Shown here piece after piece: positions 18,878 to 28,184 of a stretch of 64,000 nucleotides of DNA; the stretch's first letter is position 1; each line of letters starts with the position of its first letter. The translations under genes were made by a program, and so were the position numbers. This stretch comes from Roseitalea porphyridii (GTDB lineage: Bacteria > Pseudomonadota > Alphaproteobacteria > Rhizobiales > Rhizobiaceae): the NCBI RefSeq assembly GCF_004331955.1, contig NZ_CP036532.1, positions 186,001 to 250,000 on the forward strand, read 5' to 3'. The notes beneath the pieces were generated by a model, which saw only the letters and a list, made by a program, of their open reading frames with translations, made no database searches and was not told the origin of the DNA.

Positions 18878-20872
18878 ATGTCCCTTTCCCTCGGCATCGA
18901 TACGGGCGGCACCTACACCGATGCGGTGATTCTCGACGCGGAGACCGAGACGGTCATCGCCAAGGCCAAGGCACTGACGACGCGCCACGATCTGGCCGTC
19001 GGCATCGCGGAAGCGGCGGGCAGGGCGCTGGCCGATGCGACGGTCGACGCGGCGACGATCGGCCTCGTCTCGATCTCGACGACGCTCGCCACAAATGCGC
19101 TGGTCGAAGGCCAGGGCGGCCGTGTCGCGCTGGTGATGATCGGCTTCGGCGAGAAGGATCTCGACAAGTCCGGCCTGCGCGCCGCGCTCGGCGACGACCC
19201 GGTCGTTTTCGTGCCCGGCGGCCATGACACGCATGGCCGCGCCACGCCCCTCGACCTTGCTCCGCTGGAAGCGCTGCTCGACGACGCGCATGGTGAGGTT
19301 TCCGCCTTCGCCGTCGCCGGCTATTTCGCCGTCCGCAATCCCGAGCACGAATGCGCCGCGCGCGATCTGATCCGCGCGCGCACCGGACTGCCGGTCACCT
19401 GCAGCCACGAACTGACATCGAAACTGGATGGACCGCGCCGCGCCTTGACGACGCTGCTCAACGCGCGGCTGATCGGCCTTATCGACGGTCTGATCACGGC
19501 GACGCGACGCTTTCTTGCCGAGCGAGATGTCGACGCGCCGCTGATGGTCGTTCGCGGCGACGGATCGCTCGTCTCGGCCGAGTTCGCCGCGCTGCGCCCG
19601 ATCGAGACCATCCTTTCCGGCCCGGCGGCAAGTCTTGTCGGCGCCCGCTTCCTGACCGGGCGCGACGACGCCCATGTCGCCGACATCGGCGGCACGACCA
19701 CCGACATCGCCCTGCTCGACCAGGGGCGGCCGCGCATCGATCCGGACGGCGCGCAGGTCGGCGGCCACGCCACGATGGTCGAGGCCGTCGCCGTGCGCAC
19801 GTTTGGCCTCGGCGGTGACAGCGAGGTCAGCCACGAGCAGGGCGCGCTCGACCCCGAGATTCACCTGGGGCCGCGCCGGGTCGTTCCGCTCTCGCTAGCC
19901 GAAATGCTGTTTCCCGATCAGGTCGTTCCGCATCTGAAACGACAGATGGAGCGCCCGCTACCGAACCGGCTCGATGGCCGCTTCGCGCTGCGGTCCGGCG
20001 TGCCCGATCGCTTCGCCGGCGGGCTGACCCGATCGCAGGCCGACCTTCTCGCGCGCATCACCGCCAGCCCCGAACCGCTCGCCGCGCTGACGCGCTCGAC
20101 CGCCGAACTGGCGACGCTGAGCCGACTTGCCGCGCGCGGGCTCGTGCTGCTGTGCGGGTTCACGCCCTCGGACGCCCAGCATGTGCTGGGCCGGTTCGAC
20201 CACTGGAACCGGGAGGCCGCGCACATCGGCGCGGGCGTCATCGCTCGCCAGAGGGATGGCTATGGGCGACCCTTGGCCGCCACGCCCGAGGCGATGGCCT
20301 GCAGGGTCGTCGCGCGTCTCGAACGGCTTTCGGCGGAACGCGTGCTCGAGTCGGCCTTCGCCGGCGACGGGTTGACCGCCGCCGGGCTCGCGCAGACCCC
20401 GATCGTTCGCAGGGCGCTGGACCGGCAGGGCGGCTTGGTGCGCGCGGCGCTCATCCTCGACCGCCCGGTGATCGCCCTTGGGGCCGGCGCCGGCGCGTAC
20501 TATCCCGCCGTCGGCGCGCTGCTCGGCACGGAAACCGTGATCCCGGACCATGCCGACGTGGCCAACGCCATCGGCGCCGTTGCCGGCCAGGTGCGGATCA
20601 CCGCCACCGCGGAGGTGGCGCCGTCTGATACCGGCGAGAGCTTCGTGGTGACCGGCGCCATGTCGGCACGATACGATGACGAGGCGTCCGCCCTCGCCGC
20701 CGCGCGCCGGGCCTGCCATGACCTGGCCGACGACCGGGCGCGGGAGGCGGGCGCGGCCACCGTCTCGATCACGCTCGCGGAACGGATCGACGCGCCCGTC
20801 GTCGACGAACTGCGCCGCTTCGTCGGCGCCACGGTGACGGCCACGGCCGTCGGGCGACCCGCCACGCGTTGA
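18878..20872 (+). CDS. Hydantoinase/oxoprolinase family protein (HyuA-like)
   Basis: A 664-residue ATPase of the HyuA family, with the actin-like phosphate loops GIDTGGTYTDAVILD at the N-terminus and HVADIGGTTTDIALLDQG near residue 265. Family members hydrolyse N-methylhydantoin or 5-oxoproline with ATP, or carboxylate acetone/acetophenone, usually with a second subunit (HyuB). No HyuB-like gene is beside it, so it may act alone or with a distant partner. A C-terminal region carries LEPVIALGAGAGAYYPAV-like sequence common to the stand-alone group. Function cannot be narrowed further. Confidence 0.85.
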   Translation: MSLSLGIDTGGTYTDAVILDAETETVIAKAKALTTRHDLAVGIAEAAGRALADATVDAATIGLVSISTTLATNALVEGQGGRVALVMIGFGEKDLDKSGLRAALGDDPVVFVPGGHDTHGRATPLDLAPLEALLDDAHGEVSAFAVAGYFAVRNPEHECAARDLIRARTGLPVTCSHELTSKLDGPRRALTTLLNARLIGLIDGLITATRRFLAERDVDAPLMVVRGDGSLVSAEFAALRPIETILSGPAASLVGARFLTGRDDAHVADIGGTTTDIALLDQGRPRIDPDGAQVGGHATMVEAVAVRTFGLGGDSEVSHEQGALDPEIHLGPRRVVPLSLAEMLFPDQVVPHLKRQMERPLPNRLDGRFALRSGVPDRFAGGLTRSQADLLARITASPEPLAALTRSTAELATLSRLAARGLVLLCGFTPSDAQHVLGRFDHWNREAAHIGAGVIARQRDGYGRPLAATPEAMACRVVARLERLSAERVLESAFAGDGLTAAGLAQTPIVRRALDRQGGLVRAALILDRPVIALGAGAGAYYPAVGALLGTETVIPDHADVANAIGAVAGQVRITATAEVAPSDTGESFVVTGAMSARYDDEASALAAARRACHDLADDRAREAGAATVSITLAERIDAPVVDELRRFVGATVTATAVGRPATR

Positions 20873-20913
20873 TTGTTTCGATTTCGGAAAAGAAGCTTCG
20901 CACTTTCGCCGAA

Positions 20914-20942
20914 TTGACACGAAATCGGCGCAACCCCTATGC
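20914..20942 (+). promoter_or_regulatory. Promoter of malate synthase G
   Basis: TTGACA (20914-20919), a 17-nt spacer and CTATGC (20937-20942) match the housekeeping sigma consensus of alphaproteobacteria. It lies 35 nt before the glcB ATG and 41 nt after the upstream gene's stop, so glcB is expected to have its own short-leader transcript. Confidence 0.75.
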
Positions 20943-20977
20943 GCGGAGCTGAACGGAAACAGCCGAAGGAGACGAGC

Positions 20978-23128
20978 ATGACCGATCGCGTCGAACGCAA
21001 CGGGCTGAGGATCGACAGGAAGCTGCACGACTTCCTTGTCGACGCGGCGATGCCCGGCACCGGCGTCGATCCGGACGTGTTCTTCGAGGCCTTCGCGGCG
21101 ATCGTGCGCGATCTGACACCGAAGAACCGCGCGCTGCTCGAGCGGCGCGAGACGTTGCAGACGCAGATCGATGACTGGCACCGCAAGCGCCGCAACCAGC
21201 CGCACGATCACGAGGCCTACCGGCGTTTTCTCGAGGAAATCGACTATCTGCTGCCCGAGGGACCCGACTTCGAGATCGAGACCGCCAATGTCGACCCCGA
21301 GATCGCGTCGGTAGCCGGACCGCAGCTCGTCGTGCCGATCACCAACGCCCGCTATGCGCTGAACGCGGCCAACGCACGGTGGGGCAGCCTCTATGACGGC
21401 TTCTATGGCACCGACGCGATGGGCACCCCGCCCAGGCCCGGCGGCTACGACCGTGGCCGCGGTGCCCGGGTCGTGGCGCGCACCCGCGTCTTCCTCGATC
21501 AGGCTTTCCCGATCGAAGGGACCAGCCACGCCGACGCGCGGCGCTACCACGTCAAGGACGGCGTGCTGCTGGTCGACGATCTGCCGCTCGAGCATCCGGA
21601 GAAATTTGCCGGCTACAAAGGCAACCCCAAGGCGCCGGACGCGGTGCTGCTGGTCAACAACGGGCTGCATGTCGAACTGGTCTTCGACCGCGCTCACCCG
21701 ATCGGCAGCCGCGACCAGGCACTGCTCGCCGACGTGGTGATCGAGAGCGCGGTGTCGGCGATCATGGACTGCGAGGATTCGGTCGCCTGCGTCGATGCCG
21801 AGGACAAGGTGCTGGCCTATGCCAATTGGCTCGGCCTGATGAAGGGTGATCTTGAAACGACATTCGAGAAGGCCGGCAAGACCGTCACCCGTCGCCTCGA
21901 ACCCGATCGTGTCTACACCGCCCCCGACGGCAGCGAGAAGACGGTCAAGGGCCGCGCCCTCCTTTGGGTGCGCAATGTCGGTCACCTGATGACCAATCCG
22001 GCGATCCTCGATGAGGATGGTAACGAGGTCTATGAGGGCCTCATGGACGCGATGATCACGACGCTCATCGCGATGCACGATCTGGGCAAGTCCGACGGCG
22101 CCCGCAATTCGCTGCACGGCTCGGTCTATGTGGTCAAGCCGAAGATGCACGGGCCCGACGAGGTCGCCTTCGCCGACGAGATCTTCGACCGGGTCGAGGA
22201 GGCGCTCGGGCTGCCGCGCCACACGGTCAAGCTCGGCGTGATGGACGAGGAACGGCGCACCTCGGTCAACCTGATGGAGTGCATCCGCGCCGCAAGACAC
22301 CGCGTCGCTTTCATCAATACCGGCTTTCTCGACCGCACCGGCGACGAGATCCACACCTCGATGGAGGCGGGGCCGTTCAGCCGCAAGGACTTCATCAAGC
22401 GCAAGTCGTGGATCGGCGCCTACGAGAACCAGAACGTCGACATAGGCCTGAAATGCGGCCTGTCCGGCCGGGCGCAGATCGGCAAGGGTATGTGGGCGAT
22501 GCCCGACATGATGCATGCCATGCTCGAGCAGAAGATCGAGCATCCCAAAGCGGGCGCGAACTGCGCCTGGGTCCCCTCACCGACGGCCGCGACGCTGCAC
22601 GCGCTGCATTATCACCAGGTCGACGTGTTCGCGGTTCACGAGAAACTCAGGGCGGCGGGCCGGCGGGCCTATGTCGACGCATTGCTCGAAATTCCGCTTG
22701 CCACGTACCGCAAATGGAACGTCCGGCAGACGCTGCGCGAGGTCGAGAACAATGCGCAGGGCATTCTGGGCTACGTGGTGCGCTGGATCGACCAGGGCGT
22801 CGGCTGTTCGAAGGTGCCCGACATCAACGATGTCGGCCTGATGGAGGATCGCGCCACGCTGCGCATCTCCTCGCAGCACATCGCCAACTGGCTGCATCAC
22901 GGTGTGGTCAGCGAAGACCAGGTCGTCGAGATCATGAAGAAGATGGCCCAGATCGTCGACCGGCAGAACGAGGGCGACCCCGCCTACCGTCCGATGGCGG
23001 CCGATTTTGACGCCTCGATCGCATTCCAGGCGGCGCTCGATCTGGTCCTGAAGGGCCGCGAGCAGCCCTCGGGCTACACCGAACCGATCCTGCACGCACG
23101 ACGTCTGGAGCTGAAGAAAGCCGGCTAA
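20978..23128 (+). CDS. glcB: Malate synthase G
   Basis: The 716-residue single-polypeptide malate synthase that condenses glyoxylate with acetyl-CoA in the glyoxylate shunt or in glycolate use. The G isoform is shown by its length and by segments such as [65 protein letters not shown] and [15 protein letters not shown]. Catalytic Arg and Asp lie in the last third. The ATG at 20978 is preceded by AAGGAG at ideal spacing. No glycolate oxidase genes are adjacent. Its stop overlaps the convergent K+ channel gene by four bases. Confidence 0.98.
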   Translation: MTDRVERNGLRIDRKLHDFLVDAAMPGTGVDPDVFFEAFAAIVRDLTPKNRALLERRETLQTQIDDWHRKRRNQPHDHEAYRRFLEEIDYLLPEGPDFEIETANVDPEIASVAGPQLVVPITNARYALNAANARWGSLYDGFYGTDAMGTPPRPGGYDRGRGARVVARTRVFLDQAFPIEGTSHADARRYHVKDGVLLVDDLPLEHPEKFAGYKGNPKAPDAVLLVNNGLHVELVFDRAHPIGSRDQALLADVVIESAVSAIMDCEDSVACVDAEDKVLAYANWLGLMKGDLETTFEKAGKTVTRRLEPDRVYTAPDGSEKTVKGRALLWVRNVGHLMTNPAILDEDGNEVYEGLMDAMITTLIAMHDLGKSDGARNSLHGSVYVVKPKMHGPDEVAFADEIFDRVEEALGLPRHTVKLGVMDEERRTSVNLMECIRAARHRVAFINTGFLDRTGDEIHTSMEAGPFSRKDFIKRKSWIGAYENQNVDIGLKCGLSGRAQIGKGMWAMPDMMHAMLEQKIEHPKAGANCAWVPSPTAATLHALHYHQVDVFAVHEKLRAAGRRAYVDALLEIPLATYRKWNVRQTLREVENNAQGILGYVVRWIDQGVGCSKVPDINDVGLMEDRATLRISSQHIANWLHHGVVSEDQVVEIMKKMAQIVDRQNEGDPAYRPMAADFDASIAFQAALDLVLKGREQPSGYTEPILHARRLELKKAG

Positions 23129-23466
23129 CCGTCTGCCGTCGTGTCTGTGTCCTCACGCCGTCGCTCGGCGGCCAGCGCCCGTTGGCGTCGCCGTCGTGCG
23201 TCCCGACCGGTGATCGTGAACTCGGCGATCTGCTGGATCGCGGCCGCGAACACGCCCAGCCCGATGAAGATGAAGGCGGTGGTGCCGATCTTGCCGAGCG
23301 GGGTTTCGGGCACGAGGTTGCCGTAGCCGACCGTCGACAGGGTGACGACCGCGTAGAAATAGCTGTCGAGCCAGCTCCACCCCTCGACGAGGCGGAAGAA
23401 GGCCGTGCCGCCGGCGATGATGACGACCAGCGCAACGACGAGGACGGCGATACGAACGGGCGGCAT
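23125..23466 (-). CDS. Two-helix potassium channel protein
   Basis: A 113-residue ion-channel subunit with the minimal pore layout: TM1 ([19 protein letters not shown]), a pore helix, the selectivity filter [12 protein letters not shown] at residues 42-53, and TM2 ([22 protein letters not shown]), then a basic tail ([19 protein letters not shown]). It should assemble as a tetramer in the inner membrane. There is no RCK/TrkA-N domain. The filter sequence TVGYG is canonical for K+. Convergent with glcB, overlapping by 4 nt. Confidence 0.9.
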   Translation of the reverse strand: MPPVRIAVLVVALVVIIAGGTAFFRLVEGWSWLDSYFYAVVTLSTVGYGNLVPETPLGKIGTTAFIFIGLGVFAAAIQQIAEFTITGRDARRRRQRALAAERRREDTDTTADG

Positions 23467-23598
23467 GGCATCAACGCGATTGTTGGCTCAAAACCCGAAA
23501 CTGGCAAGCCGCGGCCTCCATGGCGAGTCCCGGCGAAGCTACCTCCCCAGAAATCTGGCCCGTGGAGCGAACCAGGCCAAGCCGGACGCGCGCACTGC

Positions 23599-24447
23599 TC
23601 ACCGGCCGCCGAACCGGATGTCGGTGATGCGTCCTTCCCAGAACGGGAACGTCTCGCCGCCCGCCGCCCGGGCGATCGTGAAGGAAAACGGGATTCGCAC
23701 CCCGTCGACCAGACGGTAATCGCTGCGCGCCGTGTGCTCCCCGGAACCGTGATAGGGCGTCTCCAGATCCCCGTCGGCCTCGGCGTCGAACCGGACCAGG
23801 GCGCCGCGCGCGTCGAACGTTGCGATCAGCGCGGCCGTCAGCCCGTGGGCGCTGACGATCGCGCGGGCGCGCCTGTCATCGATCGGCTCCCAGGTAACCG
23901 GCCCGCCGGGAAGCAGCGCCATCGGATAGGCCGGACTTTCAAGCAGCCAGCGTCGCAGCGAGGTCCTGTCGAGCGCCGGCGTCGAGGTCTCTTCCATCAC
24001 CGTGACGGTCGACAGCAGCCGTGCGGCCATCTCCATCTCGCCGCCGATATAGATGTCATACGCCGTCGCCCAGACGGGGCCGAACACCGGCACGCGCGCC
24101 GAAAAGACAAGGTCCGGCGCGCGCAGCGATATCACCTGGCGCGCGGTGATGTCCGAAAAGGTCTCGGTCAGCGGCCGGCGAAACCGGCCTGCCATGTCGA
24201 TCTCCACGTAATCATGGGCGGGGACGCCATCGGGAAAAACGAAGGCGAAATAGGCCCTGACCGGAGCGGGCAGGTCGGTCGACCCCGCCCCGCTCCACTT
24301 CGTTTCGGCCGCGCGGGCGCGGGTTGCGACGCGCTGTTCGACGTCGGCGATCGTCGCCGACAGGTCGCGGTCGGCGAGGACCACATAGGCCGCCGGCACG
24401 AGGACGAGCGCGGTCAGCGCGGCAAGGACAAGCGTTCGGGCATTCAT
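23599..24447 (-). CDS. Exported or anchored DUF6544-like protein
   Basis: A 282-residue protein starting with a hydrophobic export/anchor segment (ARTLVLAALTALVLVPAAYVV). The core has LPAPVRAYFAFVFPDG, VEIDMAGRF, VWATAYDIYIGGEGE-like strands and a C-terminal DYRLVDGVRIPFSFTI, a layout I associate with the DUF6544/DUF6920 family; the family call is tentative. It lies 16 nt downstream of the DUF1772 gene in a two-gene operon facing a TetR regulator, so its expression should respond to that regulator's ligand. The ATG at 24447 begins the export segment. Confidence 0.6.
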   Translation of the reverse strand: MNARTLVLAALTALVLVPAAYVVLADRDLSATIADVEQRVATRARAAETKWSGAGSTDLPAPVRAYFAFVFPDGVPAHDYVEIDMAGRFRRPLTETFSDITARQVISLRAPDLVFSARVPVFGPVWATAYDIYIGGEMEMAARLLSTVTVMEETSTPALDRTSLRRWLLESPAYPMALLPGGPVTWEPIDDRRARAIVSAHGLTAALIATFDARGALVRFDAEADGDLETPYHGSGEHTARSDYRLVDGVRIPFSFTIARAAGGETFPFWEGRITDIRFGGR

Positions 24448-24463
24448 GGCGTGACGCCTTTCT

Positions 24464-24949
24464 TCAGTTGCTTTCAAGGAAGGGATAGACGGCGGCCGCC
24501 ATGGCCAACGTCGATGTGACGGTGCGGACCGTGTTCCATGCGGTCCATCGGTCCGCGTATGCGGTCCAGACTGCGGCGGCGTCGACATTGTCTGGTTCGA
24601 CGTCGGCGAGCGCCTCGTTCATCGGCACGTTGATGATCGCGGTCGGCAGCGCCGCCAGCAGGATGTAGACGAGCGCGGCCAGTGCCATCCATGCCGCCTG
24701 GCGCGGTTCGCCGGCCTGATACGCCAGCGCGGCCGCGCCGAACGCGACCAGCGGCGTCAGGAAGAAGGTCACGAAGAAGACCGGGTTGCGCACGGCCTCG
24801 TTGATGGCCTGCATGGCGCCGATGGCCGCTGCCGGCGCGAGCCTGTCGAGTCCGGCCATGACGCAGACCGAAAAGGCATAGAAGAAGCCGGCCATCAGAC
24901 CGAACATGAGGATCGGCGCGATCTGCGCCAGGCGAGCGAATTCCGACAT
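24464..24949 (-). CDS. DUF1772 (anthrone oxygenase-like) membrane protein
   Basis: A 161-residue inner-membrane protein with four predicted helices: near residues 10-32 (PILMFGLMAGFFYAFSVCVM), 58-78, 85-105 and 135-155. The segments MQAINEAVRNPVFFVTFFL and NVPMNEALADV, with the conserved Asn residues and the W-N-R of AWNTVRT, are the DUF1772 signature. Related fungal proteins oxidise anthrones; the bacterial role is unknown. The ATG at 24949 has GAGAGGA at 2-8 nt. It is first in an operon with the DUF6544-like gene, transcribed away from the TetR gene, across two operator palindromes. Confidence 0.8.
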   Translation of the reverse strand: MSEFARLAQIAPILMFGLMAGFFYAFSVCVMAGLDRLAPAAAIGAMQAINEAVRNPVFFVTFFLTPLVAFGAAALAYQAGEPRQAAWMALAALVYILLAALPTAIINVPMNEALADVEPDNVDAAAVWTAYADRWTAWNTVRTVTSTLAMAAAVYPFLESN

Positions 24950-24964
24950 TGTCCTCTCCAGAAA

Positions 24965-24980
24965 CGTAAAAATCATTACG
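24965..24980. promoter_or_regulatory. TetR operator O1 (CGTAA-N6-TTACG)
   Basis: CGTAAAAATCATTACG is an inverted repeat with 5-bp arms and a 6-bp centre. It lies 15 nt upstream of the DUF1772 start, overlapping where that transcript begins. The same arms and spacing recur 29 bp away (O2), which strongly suggests a dimeric repressor site bound by the adjacent TetR protein. Confidence 0.7.
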
Positions 24981-24992
24981 GTTGGACAGGAG

Positions 24993-25010
24993 CCGTAAAC
25001 TCATTTACGG
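24993..25010. promoter_or_regulatory. TetR operator O2 (CCGTAAA-N4-TTTACGG)
   Basis: CCGTAAACTCATTTACGG is a perfect palindrome with 7-bp arms and contains the same CGTAA-N6-TTACG core as O1. It lies 34 nt upstream of the tetR ATG, fitting autoregulation. The centres of O1 and O2 are 29 bp apart, close to three helical turns, so two dimers could bind on one face of the DNA. Confidence 0.75.
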
Positions 25011-25044
25011 AAATGGTCCAGCGAAACTTTCCTGGGGTGCCCGA

Positions 25045-25653
25045 ATGGGGGATTATGCCGGCCGGCGTCGCGCGGCCATCGAAGAGGCCGCGTTCGCGGT
25101 GCTGCTCGAAAAAGGCTACAAGGCTGCGTCGATCCTGGAGATCGCCAGGCGCGCCGGCGCCTCCAACGAAACGCTCTACAAGTGGTACGGCAACAAGCAG
25201 GGCCTGTTCGCGGCGCTGGTCGAGGCCAACGCGCGCACGGTCGCCGAACTTCTGCGCGCCCGCCTGCAGGGCGAGGCTGCAGACCCGATCGAGACGCTGC
25301 GTGACGTCGGGCCGTTGCTGCTCGAACTGGTGACCGGCGAACGGGCCGTCGCGCTCAACCGCGCTGCCGTGGGCGATGTCCACGACACGGCAACCCTTGG
25401 GCCGGCGCTTGCGCGCGCCGGGCGGGAAACGGTGGTTCCGCTGATCGCATCCATCCTGCAGAAGGCGCGGCGCGCAGGCCTGATCGATCATGGCGATGAC
25501 GAGCCGGTCGCCGAAACCTACATAGCCTTGCTGATCGGCGATCTCCAGATCCGCCGGGCGATCGGCGTGCTCGCGCCGCTTTCGGAAGCGGAGATCGCTG
25601 CGCGCGCCGAACGCGCCGTGACGCTGCTGCTATCTCTTTACGCGCCGCGCTGA
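25045..25653 (+). CDS. TetR/AcrR family transcriptional regulator
   Basis: A 202-residue repressor. The DNA-binding domain is at residues 1-55, with the helix-turn-helix ASILEIARRAGASNETLYKW followed by the classic YGNKQGLF. The C-terminal ligand-binding domain resembles the AefR-like C-terminal class. The ATG at 25045 was chosen because the HTH begins about 25 residues later; the frame is open upstream across the operator, which is unlikely to be coding. It is divergent from the DUF1772-DUF6544 pair, its presumed target. The inducer is unknown. Confidence 0.92.
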   Translation: MGDYAGRRRAAIEEAAFAVLLEKGYKAASILEIARRAGASNETLYKWYGNKQGLFAALVEANARTVAELLRARLQGEAADPIETLRDVGPLLLELVTGERAVALNRAAVGDVHDTATLGPALARAGRETVVPLIASILQKARRAGLIDHGDDEPVAETYIALLIGDLQIRRAIGVLAPLSEAEIAARAERAVTLLLSLYAPR

Positions 25654-25655
25654 GC

Positions 25656-26441
25656 TCAGTCCTGCGTGCGGCTGGCAAGCTCGGGCAGGCCGATCCCCGT
25701 CGCCGCGAAACCGCCATCGGCCGCGATGACCTGTCCGGTGACGAAACCGGCGTCGGGCGAGCACAGAAACCAGATCACGCCGGCGATCTCGCTTTCGGCG
25801 GCATGCCGCGGCAGCGGCATGTGATCATAATAGCTCTGCCGGATCGCGGGAGTATGCACCTTGGTCGCCATCGCCGTTTCGACCGGCCCCGGCGCCACCG
25901 CGTTCACGCGGATGCCATGGTCGCCCAGTTCGGCCGCATACTGCTTGGTCAGGTGCGCAAGGCCGGCCTTCGATGTGCCGTAGGCGACGCGCATCGTCGA
26001 CGCGCGAATGCCAGAGATCGACGTGACGTTGACGATCGAGCCGCCGCGACCGCCCGCGATCATGTGTGGCGCGGCGGCCTGCGTCATCAGGAACGGCCCG
26101 TTCAGATTGGTGGCCAGCACCTCGGTCCATGTCTCGAAGCTCGTTTCGAGCAACGGCGCGAACTCGGCGACGCCGGCATTGTTGATCAGCGCGTCGATCC
26201 GGCCGGCCCACGCGATCGTCTCCGCGACCGCGGCGGACACCTGATCGGGCACGGATACGTCGCAGACGATCGCACGGGCGCGATTGGTCTCTAGCGTCCT
26301 GCTCTCGTCAACGAGCAGGTCGCCGAGTCGGTCGATCATCGCCACGTGCCAACCCTCGGCGAGGAACCGCCTGGCCGTGGCAAGGCCGATGCCGCGCGCC
26401 GCGCCGGTGATCAGCGCGACCGGTTGCGTTTGCTCGTTCAA
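25656..26441 (-). CDS. Short-chain dehydrogenase/reductase
   Basis: A 261-residue classical SDR. The nucleotide-binding motif is ITGAARGIGLATAR, the NNAG motif is in LINNAGVAEFAPL, the catalytic Ser is in VNVTSISGIR, the YxxxK is in YGTSKAGLAHL, and the C-terminal GQVIAADGGFAATG is standard. The Asp in VAMIDRLG suggests NAD preference. Substrate unknown. It converges on the TetR gene with only 2 nt between stops, and a separate SH3-like gene lies 76 nt upstream on the same strand. Confidence 0.93.
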   Translation of the reverse strand: MNEQTQPVALITGAARGIGLATARRFLAEGWHVAMIDRLGDLLVDESRTLETNRARAIVCDVSVPDQVSAAVAETIAWAGRIDALINNAGVAEFAPLLETSFETWTEVLATNLNGPFLMTQAAAPHMIAGGRGGSIVNVTSISGIRASTMRVAYGTSKAGLAHLTKQYAAELGDHGIRVNAVAPGPVETAMATKVHTPAIRQSYYDHMPLPRHAAESEIAGVIWFLCSPDAGFVTGQVIAADGGFAATGIGLPELASRTQD

Positions 26442-26517
26442 GGCGTGCCCCTCCCCTTCGCAGCGGCCATCTGGATGCCATGCGAAGCGGTTGCCGGCAA
26501 GCGATCATCGATCGGTG

Positions 26518-26850
26518 TCAGGGGCAGTCCTGATCGCGCACGAACCGCGCCTTGACATAGCCCGAAGCGATGTAGTTTCCCGAATAGTGGGTGATCGGGC
26601 ACCAGCGCTGCGCCCAGGGCCGGGTCTGCGGAACGCATGGCGATGTCAGCCTGATGATCCCGTGCCGGGTCGGGTGCAGGCGGTCGACGATCGTCGACGA
26701 GGCCGAGGGCGCCTGCCGGACATTGAGCACGTCATCATCGGCGACATTGACCACCCGGAGACACCCCGGTCCGCTGGTCGCCGAAGCCGGTGTCGCGGCG
26801 GTCGCAAGGCCGACGGCCAGCGCGGTGAGGACGATCAATCTGCCGGGCAT
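26518..26850 (-). CDS. Secreted SH3-like domain protein
   Basis: A 110-residue exported protein. The N-terminus LIVLTALAVGLATAATPASA is a signal peptide with cleavage near residue 26. The mature part carries a bacterial SH3-like pattern, CLRVVNVADDDVLNVRQAPS followed by IVDRLHPTRHGI and CPITHYSGNYIASGYVKARF, with four Cys that may form disulphides. Such domains bind peptidoglycan or other envelope partners. The ATG at 26850 has GGAGGG 4 nt upstream and was preferred to the ATG at 26862. Confidence 0.75.
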   Translation of the reverse strand: MPGRLIVLTALAVGLATAATPASATSGPGCLRVVNVADDDVLNVRQAPSASSTIVDRLHPTRHGIIRLTSPCVPQTRPWAQRWCPITHYSGNYIASGYVKARFVRDQDCP

Positions 26851-27074
26851 CGCACCCTCCATTGCTTGCACTGCGCGGTCATCGCATGCCTGCGTGACGA
26901 AACGACGTCGATCATTCCGCCAAAGCCGATCCCCGGCAAATTCATGCACTATTGAACCACATTTGGCTTGCCGGCTGACGGTTGGCGCGATACGCCGTCT
27001 GTCGCCTTGCATCCGGCGCAGCGCGCAAGACTGCGCACCTGCAGGCCGCGCGCACACGGGTTGGGATCACGCAC

Positions 27075-28184
27075 ATGACATTGCGCTACGGCGTCGTCGG
27101 CACCGGGATGATGGGCCAGGAGCACATACGCAACATCGCGCTTCTGGGTGAGGCCACGGTGACGGCGATCGCGGACACCCGTGCGGAGATGCGACACGCC
27201 GGACTTGCGGCGGCGGAGCAGGCCGGAATGGCGGGCGTTCGCGCCTTCGCCGATCACAAGGCGCTTCTGTCGTCCGACCTGATCGATGCGCTGCTGATCG
27301 TCAGCCCGAACGATACGCACTACGAGATCACGCTCGACGCGCTGGCGACGAACCTGCCGATCCTGCTGGAAAAGCCCTCGGCGACCGGCGCCGAACAGGC
27401 GCGCGATCTCGCCCGGCGGGCCCACAACCGCCATGCCCCCGTCTGGGTGGCGATGGAGTATCGCTACATGCCGCCCGTCGCCCGCCTGATCGAGGAAGTG
27501 CGCGGCGGTGCTGCGGGCGACATCAAGATGGTCTCGATCGTCGAGCACCGCTATCCGTTCCTGGTCAAGCCGGGGAACTGGAACCGGTTCTCGGCGCGTT
27601 CGGGCGGTACGATGGTCGAAAAATGCTGCCACTTCTTCGATCTGATGCGACTGATCACAGGCGCCGAACCGGTCCGCATCTTCGGCAGCGGCGGCCATGA
27701 CCTCAACCACAAGGACGAACTCTACGACGAGGGCTCCCCCGATGTGCTCGACAACGCCTTCGTTGTCGTCGACTTCGACAGCGGCATGCGCGCCGCGCTC
27801 GATCTTTGCATGTTCGCCGAGGGCTCGTGGTGGCAGGAACATGTCTCGGTCACCGGCTCTGTCGGCAAGGTCGAGGCGCTGGTTCCCGGCCCGTCCCGTT
27901 TCTGGCCCGGCGCGATCGAGCGGGCGTCCGAGATCGTCATCTCGCCGCGCGCCGACAAGGCGCCGCTGCGCGAGGAAATCCTCGTCGACGAGCAGGTTCT
28001 CGCCGCCGGCGACCATCACGGGGGCACGTTCTACCAGCACCGGGCGTTCGCCCGGATCGTGCGCGAGGGCGGTCGGCCGGACGTCAGCTTGACGGACGGC
28101 GCGCGCGCGGTCGAAATGGGCGAAGCGGCGGAACTGTCGATCCGCAGCGGCACCATCGTGCATCTGGGGGACGGCCGACCATGA
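27075..28184 (+). CDS. Gfo/Idh/MocA family NAD(P)-dependent oxidoreductase
   Basis: A 369-residue sugar or inositol dehydrogenase-like enzyme. The Rossmann motif GVVGTGMMGQEHI is at the N-terminus, the EKP motif at LLEKPSATGAEQ holds the catalytic Lys, and the C-terminal domain includes HCCHFFDLMR-type sequence (EKCCHFFDLMRLI). It overlaps the downstream sugar kinase by 4 nt (ATGA), so the pair are translationally coupled. Together they suggest oxidation and phosphorylation of one sugar or polyol, but no transporter is adjacent. Confidence 0.92.
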   Translation: MTLRYGVVGTGMMGQEHIRNIALLGEATVTAIADTRAEMRHAGLAAAEQAGMAGVRAFADHKALLSSDLIDALLIVSPNDTHYEITLDALATNLPILLEKPSATGAEQARDLARRAHNRHAPVWVAMEYRYMPPVARLIEEVRGGAAGDIKMVSIVEHRYPFLVKPGNWNRFSARSGGTMVEKCCHFFDLMRLITGAEPVRIFGSGGHDLNHKDELYDEGSPDVLDNAFVVVDFDSGMRAALDLCMFAEGSWWQEHVSVTGSVGKVEALVPGPSRFWPGAIERASEIVISPRADKAPLREEILVDEQVLAAGDHHGGTFYQHRAFARIVREGGRPDVSLTDGARAVEMGEAAELSIRSGTIVHLGDGRP

